Source: Nemertoderma westbladi (taxonomy: Eukaryota > Xenacoelomorpha > Nemertodermatida > Nemertodermatidae). Taken from it: DNA of 64,000 nt. Both the position numbers and the translations under genes were made by a program. Below, piece by piece: positions 22,006-32,591 of this stretch (position 1 is its first letter; each line of letters starts with the position of its first letter). The DNA is taken from the NCBI GenBank assembly GCA_032718475.1, contig JAUCBJ010007680.1, positions 1-64,000 of the forward strand, given 5' to 3'. The notes beneath the pieces are model-generated. The model had not been told where the DNA came from. It did no database searches and was given only the letters and a program-made list of their open reading frames with translations.

Positions 22006-23626
22006 ATCTGCTATCTGAGTTTATTAATATCAATATGAGTTAATATTTTAGGCAAGCGGGCGTCGCTGCCTACTAGACTTTTGCCCCCGGACAGTGGGTT
22101 TCTCAGCGCCGATGTACCGCTGTCGCAGTGTTTACGCCAACATGTAGCAACAGCACGACAACGATAACCGGCACAAGTCCCACCACTGTCCGTCCCAAAG
22201 GCTTGAATCCACTTGAGGTTATCTCGGTAGAGTTAGGGCTATTTTACAATTGCGATTAGCTACTGTAAACACACTTTAGTAGTAACATTCACCTATAAAC
22301 GCACAAATTCCATATAATCATTACTTATTGCACACATGCATGCCATTTGTCCGTTAGTCAGTGTCTTCCAGAATGTCACGTTATTACTATGTATCCTTGG
22401 ATACTAATAGTGCGCTATGTATACTCTTATGCTACGCAATGGGGCAAGCTTTTATTGGTCTTTTAACTTGTTTCTAATTCTAGCGTGGGTGTTGCCATGG
22501 TGACATTATGGAAAAACTAGCGGTAGAATTAGGGCAATCCTCATGCATACAGATCTGGGATGTTATTTAATAGTAATTCTTTAATTGTCAATATCCTCTT
22601 TATGCATGATTTTATAAATTTTATCGGCTATTGACTATATGTTGGAGATTCTCACACTCTAGTACACTCAATATGAATCTCCGCTCCCATGATCTATTAA
22701 TTACTGGAATTTTGGGAATGTTATAAATTGTACAAAATGACAATTTATGAAATTCATTTGAATATGAATTTAAATTTATTCCCGTGAATTTTATTATTTG
22801 ATATTAAATTGACATAAATTTTATTCCAGAGCATATCTGGGGACTTAGGATCCTTAATTCTATAAAATAGTCCTTCTAAGAATATCGGTAAATACTGCGA
22901 TATTTTAATTGACTAGAAATTTTAAAGGATCGGGATTTTACAGATTTTAACAAAATATTAAATTAATATTTAGGATGGGCACCGATTTATTCCAGAACTT
23001 GTCTGGGGACGTTAACCACTGATTCTAGAATTTGTCTTTCAAGTATATCGGTGGGTGCCACGATATCTTAATCGACTAGAATTACAGATGGTCAAAAATT
23101 TAACAGATTTATTTGCGATTGATGCTACTGTTAGAGGGACATCACGCTACTATATGTATTATTTGTTGTAAGGTAGAAGAGCAATATCGCACGAAGCAAT
23201 GTCAGTGTGAAGAGGCAAGTCGTTTCCAAGGTCTACCCAGAGCTTGGTTTAGCCGAGACACGAGGATCTGAACTTTGCATTCCTAATACTCTGCCTACCA
23301 ATAATACTTAAATATAGTAGTGGCTTTATTGTACTTTAAGAAGTACTGACATGTCATCTTACTATAGTCTCGCATTTATAATATAATACGGACAGTAAGG
23401 AAAGAGAAAATAATTACTTCTTGCCGTCGCACTAAATATATTGTAAGTAATTAAATACGTAATAAACACTAATATATTGCACTAATTTACTAAATATTCT
23501 AAAATAACCTTCTACTAAATAAAATTAAAGAAAACGATTATAATAAAATTACATAATAATACATACATAAATAGAAAATAAAAACAAATATAAAATGATA
23601 TAGTCACACGCCCACTCCACATGCTA
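22006..23626. other. Non-coding gap between pol remnant and accessory ORFs
   Basis: About 1.6 kb where integrase would be expected; none is found. Two degenerate copies of a segment of about 110 bases occur about 170 bases apart (around 22815-22925 and 22985-23095), sharing TTTATTCCAGA, TCTGGGGAC, ATATCGGT and TTAATYGACTAGAA. Confidence 0.5.
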
Positions 23627-26600
23627 TCACGTTATGGAGTCCCTAGATATTTGTCGGATTAGGGAAGTAGTCGTAGGAAGAGTATTTTGCCTTCCATAGT
23701 TTTCGGACAGTTTTCGGTCTCTTTCCAGTGAACATAAACGACTAGCTGGGCGATTGAGTTGTGGTGTTACTTTCTCCGCTCCCTTGGCCTGTCTAATTTC
23801 TGCCGTGGTAAGATGAGGAGGCCATTCTTCTTCTTCTTTTCTTAAGGAGTCGGATCCACCTAACCAGCCTGGAGTATCTATCAGTTCTTGAGGAGTTGCT
23901 CCTCTGGAAGCGATGTCGGCTGGATTAATCGTCCCAAGGCAATGTCTCCATTGATCTACATTGGAGTTAATATCGTCATTATCTGAGGAGTATGGTGTTC
24001 CCTCAGTTGGATCGTCCACATCACTGCTCTCCACTTCCCATTCCTTTACTTGGTATACCTGTTGTTGAGGTAATCTCTCTTTGAGAGTTCTACGGGAAGG
24101 GCCAGTGAAGTACCAACCTACTCTAGTTCTTACCGCATAGGTTTGTAGTGGCTGCGGTTGAGCAGGCCGTTTCTCCAATGTCTCGAGCGCCTCGTGCGCG
24201 TTTTGGCCGATGAGTATTTGCACTCCAGGATAATCTGTCTGGAATCGAGGTATCTTAAGATGTTGGATGCTCTCATCCTCGTCCCAATTATAAAGGTCTG
24301 CTTGGGTAGTAGCGAAGTTCTTTATAGCCACCATTTTTACTGACCTTATACTTTGTGCTCCTAATTTATCCTGGGGGGTGGACAACGCACCTACATAGTA
24401 ATCTGCCGTTATGGTAGATTTCCAAACCTGTATAATTCCTGACATATTCAATTTAGTCCGGAACTTGGGTTGTCCAGCAAAGATATCTTCGGCTAGTTCT
24501 TGATCGATGAATGTTCCTGTACTGCCGGAGTCAAGTAGGGCGTTCACTATGCAACTCTTGTTGAGTCCATGAACTCGAACTTGTACTACAGGGAATTCTC
24601 TTATTCCTATGTTGGAAGTTGGAACTTTCCAAGATGGTTGTTTGTCAAAAGGAGTTGGAGTAAACTCGTCAGTGTCCTTTTCATCCGTAAGTGCTCGATA
24701 CACTGTGGTATTTATTAGATAACAGGATTCGTTGGCATCGGAGAATTCGTCTGTATAGAATCCTTCCCACTCAGAACCTTGGTCAGTGTCGTTCACATCA
24801 CTGAATTGGACATGTAGTTCGGGCTCACTTACCTGACTCGGGTTGTCTCGTTCGAACTCACTGTGTAACAAGATGTGATGTTTCGCGCCACACTTTGCAC
24901 ACTTTACGTCGGAGTAACAGGTTCGCCGTTGGTGTCCTGATCTGAGGCAATTATAGCATAACCGCTTATTCCACAGGACTGTACGTCTGTCTACAGGGGA
25001 TTTCTTTAGAAATTCAGCACACGCACTCAAACGGTGGGGCCCGTCGCACAGCGCACATTTTGGTTTGATGTTACTCACCTTACCTTGGGTAACGTTATGC
25101 ACTCTCGTTCTTTCTTCGGGCTTTCTTCCGTGAATTCCCTTAGGAGACGTAGGAGGAGTTGTTGTTACCTGTTCTCTCCTGTCACTGATTCGAGACTTGT
25201 ATTTACTTACGTCTTTATAGGTCTTGTTGTCATAGTAAGATTTTGCTGTGTCTTTCCCGCTGTCCTCTTCTTGAGAAGCTTGGCTCTCGCCGTCGTCAGT
25301 GTAACACACTGGTATTATCCTTCTCTTAGAAACGGGTTTCTCACTTACCTTATTTTCCGATGTTTTCTCTCTGGACTGCCTTATGAGTTGTAATTTTACT
25401 TCACTATCTAAGAAGGACATGAGGTCAGCCATGGTAGGACTTCGTCGTTGTTGTTCATTCATGTACAACACTTTCTTGTCCCAGCGTGTACATACTCCAC
25501 CCTTTGGTAAAGTAGAGACTACGGCTCCAAGGACCATGGAACTCTGATATTCATGCGACTTACCTAACCAGTCCAGTTGTCTACAGATCTCTTGAATCTC
25601 ATCGGCAAACTCTATAATCTCGCTACTAAGGAAGTGTCGGGGGGCTACTAATTTTGCATACAAATACTTAGCTATGTTATCCTTGTTACCATACCTGATG
25701 TTTAATGTATCCCAAACTTGTCTTAATCCATCTGGATGTCCAATAAACTTTAACGCCATTAACTTGGGAGGTCCTTCCAAGCACTTGATGAGGAATCTAA
25801 GTTTCTCTCCGTTAGATAGTACAGAGTTCTGTATGCTATCTTTGTAATATTCGTTGAAAGGTAACCATTTCATCTCATCTCCATTGAATTTGACGATCTC
25901 TCCCACTTTGACCGCTTGGCGGGCTTCTGTTCTAGCCATCTGACGCGTAAAGCTTTCTTGGGCCATCGTGTTATTTAATATCGAATTATCGGTATACAAA
26001 TTTCTCGGATCATTATCAGGTCTATAGGGAATATCATTAATAACAGGTCTATAATCACCCTTAATAGGGTTTGCTATAGGAGTTTCAACTTCACTAGCAG
26101 TATAGATGCGTGTAGGCTCCACACCTTGCGCATGTAATACTTCAGACCTAACGGGTTGACACAATGTTACAGGGGGCATTGGTATGCCTTTTTGTATATT
26201 GACTAATTTGTCGCGTTCTAGCGCGATACTTTGCTGCACTTCTTGCAACTCTGCTCTACCTTCCCTCACTGTTCCCTTAAGTTGGTGGACAGTCTCCTGC
26301 ATCTGTCCTAGCAGGAGATTCATCCCCCGCCGTCCCTCTTCCACCCACTCAACCGCCGAAGCGGGAGTCGCCAACATAGTAGCGGGCTGACGCGGGACGA
26401 CGGGAGACAAATTATTGATTTCTCTCTCTGCTATCTGGACAGGGGTATTTGCATGGACTGTTCCACCGGGTACAGGCAGTGTAGTACTATGTAAAGGGAA
26501 TTTAGAGTTAAGCTCTGGAAGTGTAGGGGTCTCTAGCACAGAAGTGACTTTGGGAACAACAGGCCTAATTATTTCAGGTTCATCGACTATAGTAGGGAGT

Positions 26601-27715
26601 CTTTTGACCTGGATAAATTGTTCTATGGGTTCTGCACTACCTAAGTCTGTGCTAGTTAGCTGTCTTTTAACAGCTGGGGGCAAATCAGGCAATTTGCGAC
26701 GGTAATATGTTTTTCTACGCCTACTTAGATGAGATCTATTTCCTCCGCCTTCAGGATCGGTAGTATCGCCTTCCTCCGAGGATGTGTATCCCTGGCGCTT
26801 GGGAGTAGATTTTCTCATCATCTGCATTTGATTAGCAGTAAACTGTTTATTTATACTGTCTTGTGTCTCTTGCAGATTTTCCAACTCCAGTTGGGTAGTC
26901 TGCTCAAATGCTCTCCTTTCTGCTTCTGCCACTGCCTTTGCTGCTTTTCTTTCTGCTTCTGCATCTGCCGCCGCTGCCTTTCTTTCTGCTTCTGCATCTG
27001 CCATAGCCGCCGCCATAGCCGCCGCCTTTTGTTCCTCTATCCTTCTTTTCTTTATTTGTTCTTCTCGGACTCTAATGAGGCGGAGTTTTTCATCACATTC
27101 AGCTTGGTTTGCAGCTAACATTTCGGCATCGATTGCGTCCAACACAAGCTTGGTTCCTTCACTATTGGGGCGAAGTCCAGACAGTCGTCTCCTCAACTCT
27201 TCGTCTCCTAGGAATCGCTGATAGTCTGACAGATAGATGTCAATGGCGTCTCTAGTTCGCGGCTTCTCTGCTGTTAATTCGCTTTCCACTTCGCTTTCCA
27301 CTTGAGAAGAAGTGGCGTCGGTTGATTCTTCATAGGTTGGCCGTTCATCATAAACCGTATCCACCATCTTCGCTCCGCGTTCGGGCGTCCGCTCAGCAGT
27401 ATCCGAACTACTGGAGCTATCGGGCCGCTGAGAACTAGGTTCTAGGCTAGGATGTTGCTGCTGTTTGACAGCGGCTTCTTGATCCCGCTTGACTTGGGCC
27501 CGAGTACCGATGATAGACCTATGTTGTTCTACTAGCCTAGGGTCTGACACTACTACTGTAGGGATGGCCTTTTTTACAATAGTAGGTGACTTAGACTTGG
27601 ATCTAGGATGTTCTATACTTGGATCTGGGTCACTGATCTTTTTAAGGCACTGTCTAACAGTCATTCTAACACTTTCTAAGAGACTATCCGACAGTGATTG
27701 GGTTGTGTCTGACAT
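23627..27715 (-). CDS. BEL/Pao gag-protease polyprotein with deleted pol
   Basis: 1362 aa. Residues 1-200 are hydrophilic; about 205-290 is an Ala/Glu-rich coiled coil. The Pao-type gag core (DUF1759-like) is near 605-745, including KFNGDEMKWLPFNEYY. Zinc knuckles occupy about 885-945 (CYNCLRSGHQRRTC and CAKCGAKHH). The aspartic protease has its active-site DSG (LLDSGSTGTF) near residue 1062. After a region typical of the protease-RT linker (GWYFTGPS), the sequence passes in frame at about 1240-1255 to WRHCLGTINPADIASRG, which in BEL/Pao elements lies after RNase H. RT and RNase H, normally some hundreds of residues, are absent, and the frame ends without integrase. It would make capsid-like particles and cut itself, but needs another element to be copied. 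Confidence 0.85.
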   Translation of the reverse strand: MSDTTQSLSDSLLESVRMTVRQCLKKISDPDPSIEHPRSKSKSPTIVKKAIPTVVVSDPRLVEQHRSIIGTRAQVKRDQEAAVKQQQHPSLEPSSQRPDSSSSSDTAERTPERGAKMVDTVYDERPTYEESTDATSSQVESEVESELTAEKPRTRDAIDIYLSDYQRFLGDEELRRRLSGLRPNSEGTKLVLDAIDAEMLAANQAECDEKLRLIRVREEQIKKRRIEEQKAAAMAAAMADAEAERKAAAADAEAERKAAKAVAEAERRAFEQTTQLELENLQETQDSINKQFTANQMQMMRKSTPKRQGYTSSEEGDTTDPEGGGNRSHLSRRRKTYYRRKLPDLPPAVKRQLTSTDLGSAEPIEQFIQVKRLPTIVDEPEIIRPVVPKVTSVLETPTLPELNSKFPLHSTTLPVPGGTVHANTPVQIAEREINNLSPVVPRQPATMLATPASAVEWVEEGRRGMNLLLGQMQETVHQLKGTVREGRAELQEVQQSIALERDKLVNIQKGIPMPPVTLCQPVRSEVLHAQGVEPTRIYTASEVETPIANPIKGDYRPVINDIPYRPDNDPRNLYTDNSILNNTMAQESFTRQMARTEARQAVKVGEIVKFNGDEMKWLPFNEYYKDSIQNSVLSNGEKLRFLIKCLEGPPKLMALKFIGHPDGLRQVWDTLNIRYGNKDNIAKYLYAKLVAPRHFLSSEIIEFADEIQEICRQLDWLGKSHEYQSSMVLGAVVSTLPKGGVCTRWDKKVLYMNEQQRRSPTMADLMSFLDSEVKLQLIRQSREKTSENKVSEKPVSKRRIIPVCYTDDGESQASQEEDSGKDTAKSYYDNKTYKDVSKYKSRISDRREQVTTTPPTSPKGIHGRKPEERTRVHNVTQGKVSNIKPKCALCDGPHRLSACAEFLKKSPVDRRTVLWNKRLCYNCLRSGHQRRTCYSDVKCAKCGAKHHILLHSEFERDNPSQVSEPELHVQFSDVNDTDQGSEWEGFYTDEFSDANESCYLINTTVYRALTDEKDTDEFTPTPFDKQPSWKVPTSNIGIREFPVVQVRVHGLNKSCIVNALLDSGSTGTFIDQELAEDIFAGQPKFRTKLNMSGIIQVWKSTITADYYVGALSTPQDKLGAQSIRSVKMVAIKNFATTQADLYNWDEDESIQHLKIPRFQTDYPGVQILIGQNAHEALETLEKRPAQPQPLQTYAVRTRVGWYFTGPSRRTLKERLPQQQVYQVKEWEVESSDVDDPTEGTPYSSDNDDINSNVDQWRHCLGTINPADIASRGATPQELIDTPGWLGGSDSLRKEEEEWPPHLTTAEIRQAKGAEKVTPQLNRPASRLCSLERDRKLSENYGRQNTLPTTTSLIRQISRDSIT

Positions 27716-29992
27716 GTTTGATTGTACAGTCGAATGCCTACTGCTATATTACAGTTAAAGCAAGTCTAGTAATTCAGTATCACTGTTAGCCTAATAATTA
27801 ATTACCGATACTGCTACTCAGTGTAGCGTGATATATATATAATATATTAGAATACCGGTATGCTTATAATATATATATAAGTATTATTACAGACTAGATT
27901 TGTCACAGAGTACCGGTATATAATTTTAGCACAAATATATATAAATATATAATAGGCCTATCGTGAATACCGGTATGCAGCTTACACTTATAGCATGTAA
28001 GTATAATTATGAACTAGAATTAATGACAGAGTACCGGTATGATTTCAGCTCAAATTTATAGAGATAAATATAATAAGCCTATGGTAAGTACCGGTATGTC
28101 AATTATTTTTAGAATAATTGAATTCCTGAATATTTTAGGGTTACTTAGTTACTTTAACTTACTTTATTACCGTAATTTAAGCAGTAGTCCAACTGATAGT
28201 GAGACCCAGTTGTCGTATGGCAGGCCTACTATTTATAAATCGTTTGATTTGATTTATAATATTTATATACCCGTTTAAATGGGTTTTTTGTCAATATTTG
28301 AAATAAATGTTATTATTTCTGGGGGGTCACTACACAGAAGCTGTGCGCTCTCAGTGAAGTGCTATTTATTTGCCACTAAAACTGATAATTCTAATTTACC
28401 TAAGTTACTTAATACTACAAATTACTTACGATACGGGTGAGATTAATTCTCTAATTAAAACACAACAAAAATATTACGTACGAATTTTTTAGGGTAATTT
28501 TACAGGAAGTCTACAACCAGCCTAACAAAGGGTTAGAATTCTGGTTATTACAACGGACAGGGTACTACGGTATTTGAAATAATAAGTAGTAGTAAATATA
28601 TTGTACTGTCCAGATAGGAAAATACCACCGCCTGACGACCTATAACCGTATCGCTATAGGTACTACGTTATGTATCACGGATTGTTCCTACCCAGAAGCT
28701 AATAGAGCTAACGAATGTGCCTATCAACCACTTTACAACACAAATATACTGCCTACACTAATTACTTCGGAAAGCACTGTACACTAAACCCTAAATTAGG
28801 TACAAGTACCGGTATAACAAATAATCAGTAGTTAAATATACTTGAACAGCTAAAAGAACCACGGCATCTGCTGGAGTGACCGAAGCACAAAATCTCCAGT
28901 CTTTACCTACGCCGAGCAGCCCTGATGTAGTACCGGGGTTAGTTTAACTATAACGGTATGTATAACAAGCACAATTACTGTAGGAATAAACTTGGGGACA
29001 TGAATGTTGCGAATAATCGCATAAACTCTGAATAATAAATATTACGCTACCCGTACAGAATACTCAAACAGAATACAAACCAAACGCTGGCAAACTACTA
29101 TCAAGCCCAAACAAACTACAGTATGTGCAGATTCTGAAACTGTTAGTTAGTACTGTAGTATGCGTTCTAACACGGTAGTACGACTTACTCTTTAAGAGGG
29201 GATTGACCTTACAGCTTATGGCTGCCCCAACTTACTAACGGCACTTTATCAGACCAACTCTACACACGCAGCAATCCCTTCAGGCCTAAGAATAGTTAGA
29301 CAACAATCCAGCCTACAAAATATCTGAGTAATAACTATTACGGTATCTGAACAGACCACACAAACAAACACAGGCCAAAACACTGGCAGACTACGATCAA
29401 GCCTAAATAAACTACAGTATATGCAGACTCTGAAACTGTTAGTTAGTATGCGTGCTAACACGGTAGTACGACTTATTCTTTAAGAGGGGATTGACCTTAC
29501 CGCATATGGCTGCCCCAACTTACTAACGGCACTTTATCAGACAAACTCTACACACGCCGTAATCTCTCCAAACTCAACACAGTCAGACAGCAGTTCAGCC
29601 TACAATTATTTGAACAATCTGAGCAGACTTACACGTCTTCAGCTCAATATTAACTTACTAGGAAATAAAACCGACAGAAATAAGTAGAATCTCAATAAAA
29701 ATTCAGGGCTGCAGTCCCTGATTAAGTACTAAGACCTACCGGTATACAATAATCAAATCGAATAATACTAAATGTACTTGTACAGCAGTACCGGTACCGG
29801 TGATGACAGTTAGGCCTACTGACCTACAAAAGTACCGGTTCAGTTTTACCAGTCACTACGGTATTTTGCAACCCTATTGCCTACTGCAATAAGAGTATAA
29901 ACTGTTACTGTTCGACAGAACAGTATTAAACTGTATTTAATGCCTACACTTGCAACCTTATTGCCTACTGCAATAAGATAGTAAACTGTTAC
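27716..29992 (-). promoter_or_regulatory. BEL/Pao 5' leader with internal tandem duplications
   Basis: Between the 5' LTR and the gag ATG. Holds about 119-base tandem units near 27850-28095 (each with two ACCGGTA motifs) and a roughly 310-base tandem duplication around 29050-29580 (shared AACTTACTAACGGCACTTT). At 29870-29992 the LTR-adjacent segment is duplicated (TATTGCCTACTGCAATAAG twice). Leader repeats may serve packaging or initiation; that is inference. Confidence 0.55.
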
Positions 29993-31238
29993 TGTTCGCG
30001 CTTTTGAAGACCTTTAGCAGTTTAACCTGCCAAAATTTATATGTCTTTTCGTTAATTAAAACACCTTTAGCATACGACAACAATTTATGCTAATACACAA
30101 AACATTAGCCGAAGTCAGCCCATGCGCGATCATTCACCCGATGGATCTACACCCGGGAGACTGAATTCGGATGCTTAAATTTTATTATTGCAGTGTAAGG
30201 TTGCAGTGTATACCTACTGTATTATTCGATAGATCGTTAATAATTAATCTCTGACAGATATTATTGGCTTTCGGGAAATATTAACAGTTCCTTTAGGACG
30301 TGGCGCTTTATCTATTTAAACAGAACTAAGACTTATACTAAAACGCAACGATACTGCTTATGATTGAAGTATAAAGCGTATTCTTTAGGAAATACTTTGT
30401 TACCAATCACAATCATACACACTATTCTGCCGACCGTCAGTATATTTGATCACACATAAAGAGAGCAGCGATTGACTCACGTAGGGTCTGCTAAATAACA
30501 TTGGATTCAATACACACCACATTAATATAAATCGCAATTGTTATGTATAGCCGGTCTCTCTAACCTGTAGTGTATCAAGAAAATTGGGAATTTGGGTGAT
30601 TTATCCGTATTATCCAAAGAGCAATATTTCCATCAACAAATAGGTACAATTAATAACTGACGGTAAATAACAGTACAAACAAGATGATTAATGCAGTTAA
30701 ATTAAGTGAGATAGTGAGTTCGTTCGATTAGTGAGATTAGTTAGTTAGGTAACAGTTTATACTTTCGATAATTTAAGCAGTTTTACTAGAGTTCTTAGAG
30801 CCGGTGTTTCTGGCTTAGACAGCAATAACAACAAAGTATCAAGTGAAAGCAGTAAGACTGAACACTCTCCTTATGATCGACCGAAAAGCTACACGTCGAC
30901 AGGAAAAATCGCTCTGATTGGCTCAAGCCAAACAAAGAACCATGCATCCAATGGCTGTTTCCATGTCAGCAACCAGCTGTTAGATGTCGTAATATGAATC
31001 ATCACGGCTAAGCTGTGAAAGGTAGTTGGTGCATTACAGGTTTTTTGCCTTACCATGTCCGCCAAAACACGTATATAGCAGAATGACTTTTATGTCCGCT
31101 AAAACACCTGTAACGGTACCTTGCGGGCGAGGGGAATATATATACAGTTAGAGAACCTTTTTAGAGTATTCCAGCGCCTGGGGGGAAACTGGATTGCGAA
31201 GCAAAAGGGGCCAGTTAGATCCCACAGAAGCTTTTACA
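29993..31238 (-). repeat. BEL/Pao 5' LTR
   Basis: 1246 bases, TG...CA in minus orientation. TATA-like TATATATA near 31135-31144 lies about 100 bases from the outer edge, and the polyadenylation signal near 30180, consistent with a short U3. The boundary was set by where the two copies stop matching. Confidence 0.9.
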
Positions 31239-32591
31239 ACTATTCTTGACTTCGTGAGGTAATTGGAAGCATTATTACTTTAGGGTTGCCAGAAGTTGAT
31301 CATCAATAATTTAACTATTTTATTTCTTCAAGGGTTGTGATAGAGTCGAGAACTGAGTGCCAGATTAGACTTGGAATATCTAATTTTATTTATTTTTATA
31401 ATTTTATTTATATTTTTTTTATCAAACAAACGCCGCTAATGTTAAATTTAACATTAAATTTCACTAGGTGCTACTGTACGTGTTGCGTGTTAATTGTAGC
31501 GACAGTATACAGAAACAGATAGCTTCGCTTGTGCCTACTCGTACCGGTACAAATTATATATAACGTTAAAATGCTGCTTTGACATACCGGTACTGACGTC
31601 TGACGCTTATGATTTTAGCTACGACGTGTGAGGTAGGTCAACTGTTGTATCGGACCGGTAACCGGTACAGTATGCAGATAATCAGTAAAATGAAAGTAAT
31701 TAGTGGTTGGCCTGTAGCGGAAGTATCGGCAACGGACCATGCCTACACTACATGTTGGATTGTTGGGTCCTGTGGACGCTACTACTATTTTGGTATCCCA
31801 CCCGCCCGCCGTTTTACTATGGTAATTACATTTTGTACATCCTTTTCTACCTCTACCTTCGTAGTTACATAATATTTACATTTCGAATAAAAATAATATA
31901 TGAATTAATGAGACGGTTACACACAACGCGATTGGGTACAATTTAAAGATATCGTGCTACTGTAGATATGTATAATTATTACTATCATAAAAGTTGTCAT
32001 GAACACTTATGCAGTGAAAAATATAATAATTGTTAATATATAATAATTAAATTAAATATTAAATTAAATAATTAAATATAATAATTGTTAGGTATAAAGC
32101 GTAAATCTACTGTGCGCTGATTCGAATGGTTTGTTACACGAACGGACGTAGTGAGTGGAGATACGAGGTTCATAACACTCTAAAATACTTAGCGTAAACA
32201 AACCGCACGAAAAATTTGTGTAATTAAAAATTATGTGTAAAATGTTGGTGGAATCTCTCAAATTAGTAGTGATGGTGTTGGCTAATATTTTATGTGTTTG
32301 ATTAGGTTGCTGTGACAACTGTAAATAATTTAATGTTTTAGTCATAACCTACTATAGTAGGTCATGTTTCAAAGTAACTCGTCTGGGGCTGTAAAGTCTA
32401 AATTATGTACTTGGCTAACTACATCATCCGTAATGTTTGATATATTGCTAGAGATATACTGTGATATATAACAACTCGCCGCATAGAAACGGCACTAAGT
32501 ATATATAATGTTGCAATTAAAATTATTATTATAAAATAATCAAATATTATCAAATAATTATGTAACAATTATACCAAAAAATTTACAAGTC
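31239..32591. other. Spacer between BEL/Pao element and SAMHD1-like gene
   Basis: AT-rich with no gene. It contains a 24-base palindrome at 32343-32366 formed from the same CATGACCTACTATAG terminus as the 10.8 kb TIR element. The downstream side of the SAMHD1-like gene lies here. Confidence 0.4.

Larger units (their letters stand above)
19242..31238 (-). mobile_element. BEL/Pao LTR retrotransposon, internally deleted, with accessory ORFs
   Basis: A 12.0 kb element on the minus strand. Its LTRs (19242-20488 and 29993-31238) are about 98% identical by eye, so insertion was fairly recent. In transcription order: 5' LTR, 2.3 kb leader, gag-protease frame (27715-23627), 1.6 kb gap, a 132-aa ORF, a zinc-cluster ORF, 3' LTR. 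The main frame jumps from the protease to the conserved region after RNase H, so reverse transcriptase and RNase H are gone, and no integrase is present. No matching target duplication was found at the outer ends (left flank CTTAGC, right flank ACTATT), and no clear primer-binding site. Confidence 0.85.

Noticed and set aside
19238-31244. Target site duplication of the BEL/Pao element
   Set aside because: Flanks read CTTAGC and ACTATT; they do not match, so no duplication is claimed.
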